The notes beneath the pieces are model-generated. The model saw nothing but the letters and a program-made list of their open reading frames with translations, was not told the origin of the DNA and did not search any database. Below are positions 32,902-41,318 of a DNA stretch of 64,000 nucleotides, one piece after another. The stretch comes from Sphaerochaetaceae bacterium. GTDB taxonomy: Bacteria; Spirochaetota; Spirochaetia; Sphaerochaetales; Sphaerochaetaceae. Numbering within the stretch: position 1 is the stretch's first letter; every line of letters starts with the position of its first letter. The stretch is from the NCBI GenBank assembly GCA_028532765.1, contig JAQQAR010000091.1:1-64000 (forward strand), given 5' to 3'. Both the position numbers and the translations under genes were made by a program.

Positions 32902-34383
32902 TTATACCTCTCTATTCAGCACGTCCAACGCTGTTTCAATTCGTTTATATGTCTCTTCCTGGCCCAATAGTTTGATCGAGTCAAACAATGGAAGGCTAAC
33001 CGTACTACCGGTGAGGGCAACCCTCAAGGGCATGAATACCCCATTCACCTTGATATCCAATTCATCGGCCAGGGAAGCAATCTCCGCTTCAATTTCCTCT
33101 TGGTTCTTGCCTGTATCAAACCCTTCCTTAAGCTTTGCATAAGCTCTCTCCAAGGCGAGGGTTGCAGTAGCCAGGTCCACCTTTTTGGCAGCGAACAAAT
33201 TCACATCCTCATAGGCGGGTGTCTCAAAAAGGAACCTACTCAGATCTACAATGTCACTGAGTACCTTCAGCCGCTCCTTACTCACTACCGTGAGAGCAAG
33301 CATGTCGCGCTTCTCATGTTCCTGTAGGGGAAGCGTGACAAATCCAGCTTTCTCCATGTAGGGAAGCAACATTTCCAAGAGCTCTTCATCACCTTTCTGA
33401 CGGATATACTGTCCATTGAACCAATCAAGTTTCTTGTAGTCAAATATCCCAGGAGCCTTATTGATCTTCTCCAGAGTGAAGAGTTGTTCAAGTTCTTCCT
33501 TGCTGAAAAACTCCCTCTGTCCATCGTAGGACCATCCTACCATGCTCACATAGTTCATCAAGGCCTCAGGCAGGTATCCCTTCTCACGAAACTCCCTCAC
33601 AGCTGTCGAGCCGTGACGCTTGCTGAGCTTCTGCCCATCCTTGCCCATAACCATCGGCAGATGGCAATACATGGGAGGCTCCCAACCAAAAGCTTCATAG
33701 AGAATGATGTGCAGAGGACCGGAAGGAATCCACTCCTGTGCTCTCATGATATGTGTAATACCCATCATGTGGTCATCAATGACGTTTGCCAGATGATAGG
33801 TGGGAAATCCGTCACTCTTGAGCAGTACAGGATCAGGACTGACATCCTTGTTCTTTCTAGAGATATCACCCATGAGCACATCGTGGAAGGTTGTCTTGCC
33901 CTCAGAGGGCACCTTCAAACGGATGACGGGTTTTATGCCTTCATCCTCATACGCCTTACGCTGTTCGGCAGTAAGATTACGGCAGTGGCGGTCATATCCC
34001 TGCTGCTTGCTCTTCTCTTTCTGTTGTTGTTCACGCAAGGCTTCCAACCGTTGTGGGGTACAGTAGCAGTAATAGGCTTTGCCTTCATCTACCAGTTTCT
34101 CAGCATACTGCTTGTACAGGTCGAAACGCTCGCTTTGGATATAGGGACCATAATCTCCGCCGACTACGGGACCCTCATCCCATGTAACACCCAACCAATC
34201 GAGCGTGTCATATAAGTCCTGCAAGGACTCATCACTGTAACGTTCACGATCGGTGTCTTCCACACGTAAAATGAACTTGCCTCCGTTTGCACGGGCAAAG
34301 AAATAGTTGAATAATGCGGTCCTTACCCCACCGATATGTTGCAGACCGGTCGGAGAAGGTGCATAGCGTACTCGTACTTCCAT
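32902..34383 (-). CDS. gltX: Glutamyl-tRNA synthetase
   Basis: 493 aa class I enzyme. VRYAPSPTGLQHIGGVRTALFNY at the N-terminus carries the HIGH-type motif, and KLSKRHGSTAV near 255 the KMSKS loop. First gene of gltX-glyQS-tyrS. GGAG lies 9 nt before the ATG. Whether it charges tRNA-Glu only, or also tRNA-Gln for the amidotransferase route, cannot be decided here. Confidence 0.97.
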   Translation of the reverse strand: MEVRVRYAPSPTGLQHIGGVRTALFNYFFARANGGKFILRVEDTDRERYSDESLQDLYDTLDWLGVTWDEGPVVGGDYGPYIQSERFDLYKQYAEKLVDEGKAYYCYCTPQRLEALREQQQKEKSKQQGYDRHCRNLTAEQRKAYEDEGIKPVIRLKVPSEGKTTFHDVLMGDISRKNKDVSPDPVLLKSDGFPTYHLANVIDDHMMGITHIMRAQEWIPSGPLHIILYEAFGWEPPMYCHLPMVMGKDGQKLSKRHGSTAVREFREKGYLPEALMNYVSMVGWSYDGQREFFSKEELEQLFTLEKINKAPGIFDYKKLDWFNGQYIRQKGDEELLEMLLPYMEKAGFVTLPLQEHEKRDMLALTVVSKERLKVLSDIVDLSRFLFETPAYEDVNLFAAKKVDLATATLALERAYAKLKEGFDTGKNQEEIEAEIASLADELDIKVNGVFMPLRVALTGSTVSLPLFDSIKLLGQEETYKRIETALDVLNREV

Positions 34384-34428
34384 CAGGATACACTCCTCTC
34401 AATGCTACTGTTGTACCGTAAATCAGAG

Positions 34429-34434
34429 ATTATA
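34429..34434 (-). promoter_or_regulatory. -10 box of the gltX operon
   Basis: Minus strand perfect TATAAT, preceded by TTGC; the -35 region is poor. About 40 nt before the gltX ATG. Confidence 0.45.
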
Positions 34435-34498
34435 GCAACACAGATGACAGGACAGGAGTCCAGTATTTAGACACGTGTCCCAATAGTGGGCTCTCCTG

Positions 34499-34527
34499 TT
34501 GACCTTCTTGCCGTATTTCGATACGGT
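34499..34527 (+). promoter_or_regulatory. Promoter of the HD-domain gene
   Basis: -35 TTGACC (34499-34504), 17-bp spacer, -10 TACGGT (34522-34527). It overlaps the first possible start codon (TTG 34499), which argues that translation begins further down, after GGAGG at 34542. A 10-bp palindrome GACACGTGTC lies upstream at 34470-34479. Confidence 0.4.
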
Positions 34528-35221
34528 ACACTCAATTGAACGGAGGAACACAATACTGATCAACCCAACGATACCAGCCTTTTTTGCAGGGGGAAACACC
34601 TCCCTCACAAACCTGTTTAGGTTGCCTGTTACCCTATTTACTACGTTATACACTTCCAAATATCTCAGCCCTTTCAATCAGTTCTCCAGCTTTCCAACTG
34701 AACTGCTGTTCCTACTCTTTTCCCTTATCAGTTTTCTACTCGCATACAACATCCAACGAACCTGCAGACCGCGTTATCTGCGAGAGCATGAACTGCTGGT
34801 AAGTGATATTCTTGCTCATGAGGAATTCCTCAAACTGAAAGCGTATCATCATCATGCAGGTCATATCTACGACCATGTCACCAGGGTAAGCTACATCTCA
34901 TACCGTATCAGCAAGGCTTTAGGGCTGGATTATCACGCTGCAGCACGGGGAGGCTTGCTCCATGACTTCTTCCTCTATGACTGGAGGGAACGAAAGAGCC
35001 AGGATGAGAAGCGCTCATCCCACGGAAAGGAACACCCTTATATCGCTTTGGAGAATGCACAGAAGTACTTCACAGTGAATGCAAAGGAAGCTGACATCAT
35101 TGTCAAACATATGTTCCCAAAGACCCTCTCTCTTCCCAGATATCGGGAGAGTTTCATCGTAAGTCTCAGCGACAAGATTGCTGCAGTCTACGAATATTCC
35201 CTAGGACTCAAACGCTCCTAA
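34499..35221 (+). CDS. HD-domain phosphohydrolase with N-terminal membrane segment
   Basis: Up to 240 aa. A hydrophobic segment near 68-84 is followed by a cytoplasmic HD domain: His in HHHAGHIYDHV near 116, the HD pair in GLLHDFFLYDW near 153, HGKEHP near 175 and a final Asp in SLSDKIAAVYEY. These ligands suggest a metal-dependent phosphohydrolase of unknown substrate. The start is unclear: the frame opens at TTG 34499, which coincides with a -35 box, while the best Shine-Dalgarno (GGAGG 34542-34546) precedes ATA 34553 and CTG 34556. Its stop overlaps the convergent hydrolase stop by 4 bp. Confidence 0.75.
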   Translation: MTFLPYFDTVHSIERRNTILINPTIPAFFAGGNTSLTNLFRLPVTLFTTLYTSKYLSPFNQFSSFPTELLFLLFSLISFLLAYNIQRTCRPRYLREHELLVSDILAHEEFLKLKAYHHHAGHIYDHVTRVSYISYRISKALGLDYHAAARGGLLHDFFLYDWRERKSQDEKRSSHGKEHPYIALENAQKYFTVNAKEADIIVKHMFPKTLSLPRYRESFIVSLSDKIAAVYEYSLGLKRS

Positions 35222-36060
35222 CGTTTTCCTTCTATCCAGGAAACCACCTCAGCCATGGCCCTATCCTGGGCCTTCTGATTCTTGTCGTAAGGCATGAGGT
35301 GTCCGATATCTTCAATATGCAGGTGTTTGTTTACCCTTTTGCTCTTGCTGGTAACCAACATACAGGCTTCCTGGGGAATGGTGGGATCCTTTCCTCCGCT
35401 GATAGCCAATGTATCTGATCCTAGGTGATCGATGCAGGCAACCGCTTGCTTTCGAACCCGTTCCAACTCCCAAATTCCTGATGGAAACTGATATGACCAA
35501 TACTGGGATCCCAGATATGCATCGTCATCGGGATCTCCCTCATAGTAGAAGTGATATTCTGGATCACCCTGCCAGGAGACTTTGCGTTTCTTGATAAAAT
35601 GCTTCAGCAACCAAATGGTCTTCCTCGGAATAGCGGGAATCACCAGAGCCGGAGCAAGCAAAACCAACGTGTCGGCAGAAAAGGCATCAGCAATAATGGT
35701 GGCGATGGCTCCTCCCATGGAGTGACCAACCACGGAAACCTTTTCATATCTACTGGAAAGATGAGCATAGGCATCATAAGCAGTTCCAATCCAGTCCTCT
35801 GCCTTGGAAGCGAGAAAATCCTTGTTGCTTGTACCGTGACCCGGGTAACGGGGACAATAGACATCATACCCCTTCTCGAAGAGATCAATACCTGGCCTGA
35901 TCAGCTCCCCAGGATACCCAGTGTATCCATGACAGAGCAACACTGCCTGCTCTGTTGTCTCGTCATGGACCATTGCCCATGCCCTGGCACTTTTTCTGAC
36001 AGGAGACTGGTCCTGATAGTGCTTTGCTGAAAAATCGGGTACTTCATAGGTTATATGCAT
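35218..36060 (-). CDS. Alpha/beta hydrolase (carboxylesterase/monoacylglycerol lipase-like)
   Basis: 280 aa. The oxyanion region is LLCHGYTGYPGE near 43; nucleophile elbow GHSMGG near 112-117 (Ser114 region); acid Asp in SGGKDPTIPQ near 226; His in DIGHLMPYD near 255. The fold and the YPGHGTS segment resemble bacterial carboxylesterases and monoglyceride lipases. No signal peptide, so cytoplasmic. Start at 36060 after GGAGG. It lies 11 nt after the LuxR-type gene and may share its transcript. Confidence 0.9.
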   Translation of the reverse strand: MHITYEVPDFSAKHYQDQSPVRKSARAWAMVHDETTEQAVLLCHGYTGYPGELIRPGIDLFEKGYDVYCPRYPGHGTSNKDFLASKAEDWIGTAYDAYAHLSSRYEKVSVVGHSMGGAIATIIADAFSADTLVLLAPALVIPAIPRKTIWLLKHFIKKRKVSWQGDPEYHFYYEGDPDDDAYLGSQYWSYQFPSGIWELERVRKQAVACIDHLGSDTLAISGGKDPTIPQEACMLVTSKSKRVNKHLHIEDIGHLMPYDKNQKAQDRAMAEVVSWIEGKR

Positions 36061-36071
36061 AAAGCTTCCTC

Positions 36072-36965
36072 CTACCAACTCTGTTTCAAAAGGTTCAATA
36101 AGTCTATGCGGCTCCTTACCTGGGTCTTCCCATAGATGTTTGCCACATGGTTGTTCACCGTATTTGCGCTGATCCCCAGCTCACTGGCAATCTCCTTATT
36201 GGTCAAACCTTTGCTGATCAACTGTATGACCGAGAATTCCCTCTCCGTTATATGATACTCCTCAAGATCATCAAGGCTCAATTCAATCTTTGGCTTCTTA
36301 GCCCCATCATCACGGCCAATCCTTACGAATGTGATGAACAAGAATGTCATAATTGTGATGGAAAGTGCAAGGAAGTAAACACCAAAAAGGAAGGGCTTAA
36401 GCGCAGGAAAGAAGAGAGCCAACAGAATTGCCGGTACCATTGAAGCACTCACGATAATGATGGCAAGCGCTGAAGCTCTGGCAGTCTTGTTCTCAATCGT
36501 CTTGATGTTCCGCAACATGACTATCAAACTGAAGCCCATGACGAAAACAAACACAAAAAGCATCGCCTGGTCCAATACCATCTTTCCCGTAATCTCTCGT
36601 GCTATCCCCAATCCAAGATAGGTGGCAGCTAGGGAAAAAAACAATCCTTTGTATGGATTTCTCCATGGGTGGGCTATCACCCAGGTTGTAAAGTACGGGA
36701 TAAAGACGATAAGGAAGGCAAGATCAGCAAGAAATACTGAAGTGATAATGATCGAAACTACCGTATAGGCAACTCCACTGAGGAACATTTGGCTGAGAAC
36801 CTGTAGTGCCAAGAGCATCATACATCCCAGAAGGGATGCATGACAGACAATAAAATAGGTTGCCCAACGCTTTGCGTTCGCAAGGCGGTACACGATGGCC
36901 AAGGCCAATGTCATACAACCAAGACCGAACGCAAGCATGTAGACCAGTAGCAGGATTCCGCTCAC
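36072..36965 (-). CDS. Membrane-bound LuxR-family transcriptional regulator
   Basis: 297 aa. Residues 1-220 form about seven hydrophobic segments; residues 233-297 form a LuxR-type helix-turn-helix with the typical TEREFSVIQLISKGLTNKEI and LGISANTVNNHV. Such proteins are presumed membrane sensors that act directly on DNA; ligand unknown. GTG start at 36965 chosen because AAGGATAGG lies just upstream and it clears the rloB stop by 4 nt; the frame could extend to 37049 inside rloB, but that extension is not hydrophobic. Confidence 0.85.
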   Translation of the reverse strand: MSGILLLVYMLAFGLGCMTLALAIVYRLANAKRWATYFIVCHASLLGCMMLLALQVLSQMFLSGVAYTVVSIIITSVFLADLAFLIVFIPYFTTWVIAHPWRNPYKGLFFSLAATYLGLGIAREITGKMVLDQAMLFVFVFVMGFSLIVMLRNIKTIENKTARASALAIIIVSASMVPAILLALFFPALKPFLFGVYFLALSITIMTFLFITFVRIGRDDGAKKPKIELSLDDLEEYHITEREFSVIQLISKGLTNKEIASELGISANTVNNHVANIYGKTQVRSRIDLLNLLKQSW

Positions 36966-36969
36966 TGTC

Positions 36970-37617
36970 CTATCCTTTATTCTTGTTGAGGCCCAGGCGC
37001 TTCTGATTGTGTGTAAGATCAGCCAACCCGCAAATATCGGTGATATCATTCAACAATGCCACCATATTGGTAGGCGCCAACCCTACCTGCGCAGCTACGA
37101 GCGCATTATAGGAAGATGCATTCACGGCAGCCTTTGACTTCGCTGAATAGAGTTTGAGATGCAGGTCAAGTCCTTCATCCAAAAGATAGGAGGCATCACT
37201 TCTAAAGACAGGGAATTGCTTGGAGAGTGCGCTCTCGATCAGAGCAGGATCATTCACGAAACCCTTGGGAGTCTGCAGGTGCAGCAGATACCAAAGAGGC
37301 AGGGATGGATTGTTCCAAGCCAGACGAACCTTTTTCTTCTCTGCAAGGGGCATTGCTTTCTTTACGTCCTGTACGGAGACATTCAGGTCAACAAGTCCGA
37401 AGACCAACCATACACTGCTGTATTTCTCCTTGTTCCGCATCTGCCCAGCCAAGGTGATCAAGTGGGAAAGATCCTTGTAATTAGGTTCCCATACCACCGT
37501 CATATTTGCATAGCGGCAGTCCTTGCGCATTTGGGAAAAATAGAGGGCTTCCGCCTCTGTTGCTGTCACCACCAGTACGGTCCTGCGTGGTTTTTGGGAT
37601 ATGCGTTTTCGTGCCAT
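36970..37617 (-). CDS. RloB-like protein with altered catalytic motifs
   Basis: 215 aa. Position directly after a RloA-type ATPase and overall pattern match RloB (AbiLii-like, TOPRIM-like fold). The usual conserved blocks can be located but are changed: the CEGEKTEPNYF block reads TATEAEALYF (18-27), the FDxD block reads FGLVDLN (73-79), and the NPSFELW block reads NNPSLPLW (102-109). Several acidic residues thought to bind metal are therefore missing. It could be an inactive or repurposed relative of the defence nuclease. 4 nt upstream of the LuxR gene. Confidence 0.78.
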   Translation of the reverse strand: MARKRISQKPRRTVLVVTATEAEALYFSQMRKDCRYANMTVVWEPNYKDLSHLITLAGQMRNKEKYSSVWLVFGLVDLNVSVQDVKKAMPLAEKKKVRLAWNNPSLPLWYLLHLQTPKGFVNDPALIESALSKQFPVFRSDASYLLDEGLDLHLKLYSAKSKAAVNASSYNALVAAQVGLAPTNMVALLNDITDICGLADLTHNQKRLGLNKNKG

Positions 37618-37619
37618 TA

Positions 37620-38867
37620 TTACTCCTCCTTATCCTTGCTTGTGTCCACAAAAGAGAACTCCGAGAGAATCGGAAGAGCTCCGAATGCTCCATTCATGTA
37701 CTGACTCTGCGTCTTGTCCTTACTTCTTGAATACTTGAAATTGGCCAGACTGAAGTATACGGTGGCACTCTCACTGTTCTTCTCAGCAAAGTAGACACCA
37801 TCACGCCTGAGCAATCCCGGCTTGAGGAGGGAGGGGTTGCAATCAACCACAAGCATCTGGGAACCATACCCAAGGTTGCTTGCCTCGAATATATCCACAA
37901 TGTGACAGAGAACATCAGGATGTAACAGCATGCCAAAATCATCGATCACCAGTGTCTGGTTCCGGGTAAAGGCATCAAAAAATGCAACACCCATCAGACA
38001 CAGGCGCCTAAGACTCAAACTCTCCAGGGAAAAATAGGAGGCATAGTGTTGTGTAACATTGGTATGGACAAAGATGATTCTCTCATCCTTGACCCTGATG
38101 TCACGAATATCAGTGATATCGACACTCCAAAGGAAGTTGATCAACTGCTGGACCCACTCAGGATGTTCACTCAAGCGGTTGATGAGATATTTCTCACTGA
38201 TGTTTGAAACACCCATAGGGAGCAGATGCAAGCTGTCACTCAACCAAGCATAGAGCAAAGAGGTGGTATCACTGCCCTTCTGGGCAGATGCTGCCAGGAA
38301 TGAGTGCTTCTCATCTACCTTCCCAACCAATCGCTTCTTATCACCACGATACATCTTGCCCCATCGATACTTGTAGGTCAGTTCTTGCTCATCGAGTAGG
38401 AGACTGTTCTCGTCAACCTTCCTTTCAAACATCATTCGTTTTGAACGACCAATGAGGTGGTAGAGGGATTCCTCGAAAATCTTTTCCCGGTCGCTGACCA
38501 ATGTGTACTGAGCAATGGTTGGTTCCCCACTCTCTTCATCACGGTCTACTAGTACCCTGATGATAATGGTTGCGGGCTGTCCCTTCTCCTCGGAATAGGC
38601 GAATGATGTACCACTGAGAATCTGGAGAGGGTTCTCCGTCTCCTCTGTTGCACATACAATACCTTTCAATGCTTCAAGAGCACGAACGAAAGAGCTCTTT
38701 CCTGCTCCATTGGGACCTACAATGGCTGCTGTCTTGATCAGCTTCAGTTTCTCAGTGACTTCGACAACTTTTGACTCAGGGAACCTATTATCCCTGACCG
38801 CTTCAAAAGAAATGGTTTGCGCAGACTTTACGGACTTGAAGTTCGCAATAGTCATATCCAGCAGCAT
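37620..38867 (-). CDS. RloA-like AAA/ABC-type ATPase
   Basis: 415 aa of the AAA_21/OLD-like class. It begins MLLDMTIANFKSVKS and has an intact Walker A GPNGAGKSS (51-59). The ES-G-T-RL signature seen in relatives reads ESLSLRRL (282-289), the Walker B LVIDD (306-310) has Asp for the catalytic Glu, and the switch His region TTHD reads VDCN (341-344). The C-terminal GLLRRDGVYFAEK and YMNGAFGALPIL are typical of RloA. RloA/RloB pairs occur with restriction systems and resemble AbiL. 2 nt before rloB; GAGGAGG precedes the ATG. Confidence 0.83.
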   Translation of the reverse strand: MLLDMTIANFKSVKSAQTISFEAVRDNRFPESKVVEVTEKLKLIKTAAIVGPNGAGKSSFVRALEALKGIVCATEETENPLQILSGTSFAYSEEKGQPATIIIRVLVDRDEESGEPTIAQYTLVSDREKIFEESLYHLIGRSKRMMFERKVDENSLLLDEQELTYKYRWGKMYRGDKKRLVGKVDEKHSFLAASAQKGSDTTSLLYAWLSDSLHLLPMGVSNISEKYLINRLSEHPEWVQQLINFLWSVDITDIRDIRVKDERIIFVHTNVTQHYASYFSLESLSLRRLCLMGVAFFDAFTRNQTLVIDDFGMLLHPDVLCHIVDIFEASNLGYGSQMLVVDCNPSLLKPGLLRRDGVYFAEKNSESATVYFSLANFKYSRSKDKTQSQYMNGAFGALPILSEFSFVDTSKDKEE

Positions 38868-38896
38868 ACGCTACCTCCTCATACCCATAGGTGGAT

Positions 38897-39529
38897 TCAC
38901 CAAAGATTTTGCATACTCCGCCCCACTGATGGCCATTTCTCGATGGCATCCATCAAGCGAGATGGAAGGGTTTCATCGCCATGATTGTCCGTGGCGATCA
39001 CATCAATCAAGCCAAGTTCCAAATAGGGAAGCGAGAGTCCGCTCTCCACAGCTTCAACGTTTGTCTGTAGTAAACAACCGAGAGAACGCAAACGTTGCAA
39101 CATTGCACTCTTTGGGTTCAACCAAAGATATCGTTCAACATGCGCTAAGAGAGGACGGTAGTGCTTCTCTGTGAGTTGTTGCAACCGTTCCAACAATCTG
39201 GGCGGTGGCAAGGAGAGCCCAAACTCCACCAACGCAAACCTCCCATCGATGGGAACCGACTTGAGGGTCTCCTGTTCACCTACAAAAAGCTCACTGCCCA
39301 AGTAGGTCTGTATCCCTAAAGCCTCCGCTTCTTTCTTTGCCCACTCGTAGGTCTCTCTGAGCCCAGCGATGTTTGTAGTCACATAAGGATTGTAGATATG
39401 GGGAGTAAATGCTATTGCTGTGACGCCAGAGAGCTGGTAAAGATTCAGCATACGGATGAACTGTTCTCGTGAAAGGTAGCCGTCGTCAATCTCAGGCAGA
39501 AGATGGCAATGCATATCACAGATACCCAT
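38897..39529 (-). CDS. PHP-domain protein, CpsB/CapC-like tyrosine phosphatase
   Basis: 210 aa. DMHCHLLPEIDDG at the N-terminus is the CpsB/CapC signature with PHP metal ligands; TPHIYNPY near 42, a Glu-containing GSELF near 78, LAHVERY near 129 and the final ATDNHG near 184 complete the metal site. CpsB enzymes dephosphorylate tyrosine kinases that control capsule export. No capsule or kinase gene is nearby, so the substrate is open. AAGGAG precedes the ATG; it is 29 nt before rloA and may share its transcript. Confidence 0.88.
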   Translation of the reverse strand: MGICDMHCHLLPEIDDGYLSREQFIRMLNLYQLSGVTAIAFTPHIYNPYVTTNIAGLRETYEWAKKEAEALGIQTYLGSELFVGEQETLKSVPIDGRFALVEFGLSLPPPRLLERLQQLTEKHYRPLLAHVERYLWLNPKSAMLQRLRSLGCLLQTNVEAVESGLSLPYLELGLIDVIATDNHGDETLPSRLMDAIEKWPSVGRSMQNLW

Positions 39530-39548
39530 AGAAAAACTCCTTGCCGTG

Positions 39549-39577
39549 ATTATATCCGGAATCTTGAAAATGTGAAA
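39549..39577 (-). promoter_or_regulatory. Promoter of the PHP-rloA-rloB-luxR series
   Basis: Minus strand: -35 TTTCAC (39577-39572), 17-bp spacer, perfect -10 TATAAT (39554-39549). The next gene start is 20 nt on, and all genes down to 35218 have gaps of 30 nt or less. Confidence 0.55.
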
Positions 39578-39620
39578 GGATAAAAGGAGCTTTGCAAGGA
39601 ATTAGGCTATCAAACAGTGA

Positions 39621-40166
39621 CTAAAATTCAATCATCGCTTGTGCAGAGCGCTTTGCACCAGAGAGATGGTGCTTTATCTCAGTCAGTTCACTGACCATGT
39701 CTGCGACAGATATCAATTGGGGTGGAGCATTTCTCCCGGTAATAACGATATGAGGAAACCCTTCCTTGTTCTTATGATCTGCAAGCCAGTGACAGACTTC
39801 CTCACAGTCTAGGTATCCAAGGGAAAGGGTGTAGGTGAATTCGTCGAGGACAATCAGATCGTAGGAAGCGGAAGATATCCAACGCTTTACCTGCTGCCAT
39901 CCTTTCTTAGCCAACTCAGCATTCTTTGCATTGTTGTCCCCTTCCCAGGAAAAACCAGCACCAAACTGTTTCCAAGGCACCTCAAGCTGCTTGAGGATGC
40001 GGTATTCACCACTATCCAGGAGAGCGGGGTCCTTCTTGATGAACTGGGCAACTGCACAACGTGCACCGTGGCCCAAGGCACGAATCAACTGTCCCATTGC
40101 AGAAGAGGTCTTCCCCTTCCCATCTCCCGTATAAACCAGAATCAGAGAGGATTGTGTTGCTTTCAA
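39621..40166 (-). CDS. cobA: Cob(I)yrinic acid a,c-diamide adenosyltransferase
   Basis: 181 aa CobA/BtuR/CobO-type enzyme. P-loop GDGKGKTSSAMG near 13-24, the FIKKDP region near 42, and VLDEFTYTLSLGYL near 106-119 (Walker B-like). It transfers the adenosyl group to cobalamin or its precursor. Start is a TTG at 40166 with GGAG 6 nt upstream. It follows the lipoprotein gene by 3 nt, so is probably part of the pdxA transcript. Confidence 0.94.
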   Translation of the reverse strand: MKATQSSLILVYTGDGKGKTSSAMGQLIRALGHGARCAVAQFIKKDPALLDSGEYRILKQLEVPWKQFGAGFSWEGDNNAKNAELAKKGWQQVKRWISSASYDLIVLDEFTYTLSLGYLDCEEVCHWLADHKNKEGFPHIVITGRNAPPQLISVADMVSELTEIKHHLSGAKRSAQAMIEF

Positions 40167-40169
40167 TTG

Positions 40170-41318
40170 CTACTCCATTACCATGTATTGAGTCATTGTT
40201 ACACCCTGTCCATCATCCACCGAGTCCCCGCTTATCTGCTGCTGGGCAAGTTGGTCCTGACTCAATGCTTGTTGCAGAATCAAGAGCGTATCATGGGCTC
40301 GTTTATCACCCGTTGAGTTATACACATCATTCATAAAATCTACAGACGCCTGAAGATTTCCCAATGCTGCAAGCATCAGGGATGCATTGTATCCACTACT
40401 AAGTTGGCGTGTTTGTTGCCAGACAGACAGGAATTGCTGGTACGCTCTTTGGTATTCGCCATCCTTGGCAAATTGGTGTGCTGTATCTGCTGAAGCGAGC
40501 TTTTCCTTGTTCTTCATAAGTGAAAGATACCTTGTCTCCCAAGAGGGAGCCAACTGGAGTGCCATCTTGTCTGTTGCACGCTCGATTATTTGGGAAAAGA
40601 GAGAATCGAAAGAGGGAGCCAGACCACTGCTGTAGTTCCTCTCATCACGATAGCTGCCATCCGGGGCATAGTATCGTGTCCCAATCTTGGTTTGCTCCTC
40701 TTCCTTGTCTGTAAAGCTATCACTTGCCAATATTCTACCATCTCGCAAACTGGTTATGGTGTATGAGAGCCCAAGGGTGGCTTCCTGTACAAGGCAATAC
40801 TCTCGCTTCGTGACTTGCTCACTGCTTACACCGCTACTATCGGTAACAAACTCCCGTCTATCAGTCCCCTCTACGCGCTCTTCCATATCCATATAGGAGA
40901 TTTCACTGCTCATGAGCAGGTCAAACCCCTTATCACGCATCAAGCGAATACTATCTTCGCCTGCTTTGGAAAGACTGAGATAGGCATCGGTAGCCTCCGG
41001 GGCCAGTATTGAGAAATAGCGGGTATCACTCACAGCCTGTACAATCTTCCGTGTTGCAAGAGAGGCAACACGCTCTGAAAGATTAGGGTCGTAACCGGTG
41101 GAGAGCGTAAAATCAGTCTCCTGCAAGCCACTGACCCAGGGACTCACAGGTCTGCCGTAGGGAAAACGGTACATGGATGTAGAGGAGACGGCGAGACTCC
41201 TTCCTCCCTGTAGGTCCACTTCACCCGGTACCATATGACGAACCCTCACCGAGGTTGCGCAACCACTGAGGACCAAGACAAAAACAAGAACCAGTAACCC
41301 TGGTGCCAATCGCTTCAT
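40170..41318 (-). CDS. Lipoprotein of unknown function with C-terminal helical-repeat region
   Basis: 382 aa. The signal peptide ends in LVLSGC (Cys20), giving a lipid-anchored envelope protein. Residues 25-250 are mixed alpha/beta, with a RFPYGRPVSPW segment and a motif VVSSTS-like start; residues 265-350 look like TPR helices (DGEYQRAYQQFLSVWQQ). The layout recalls CsgG/DUF6340-type lipoproteins, but I cannot assign a family. Its ATG overlaps the pdxA stop by one base (TAATG), so translation is coupled. Confidence 0.82.
   Translation of the reverse strand: MKRLAPGLLVLVFVLVLSGCATSVRVRHMVPGEVDLQGGRSLAVSSTSMYRFPYGRPVSPWVSGLQETDFTLSTGYDPNLSERVASLATRKIVQAVSDTRYFSILAPEATDAYLSLSKAGEDSIRLMRDKGFDLLMSSEISYMDMEERVEGTDRREFVTDSSGVSSEQVTKREYCLVQEATLGLSYTITSLRDGRILASDSFTDKEEEQTKIGTRYYAPDGSYRDERNYSSGLAPSFDSLFSQIIERATDKMALQLAPSWETRYLSLMKNKEKLASADTAHQFAKDGEYQRAYQQFLSVWQQTRQLSSGYNASLMLAALGNLQASVDFMNDVYNSTGDKRAHDTLLILQQALSQDQLAQQQISGDSVDDGQGVTMTQYMVME

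Noticed and set aside
36965-37049. Longer start for the LuxR-type gene
   Set aside because: It would overlap rloB by 80 bp and add a non-hydrophobic leader; the GTG at 36965 has a ribosome site.
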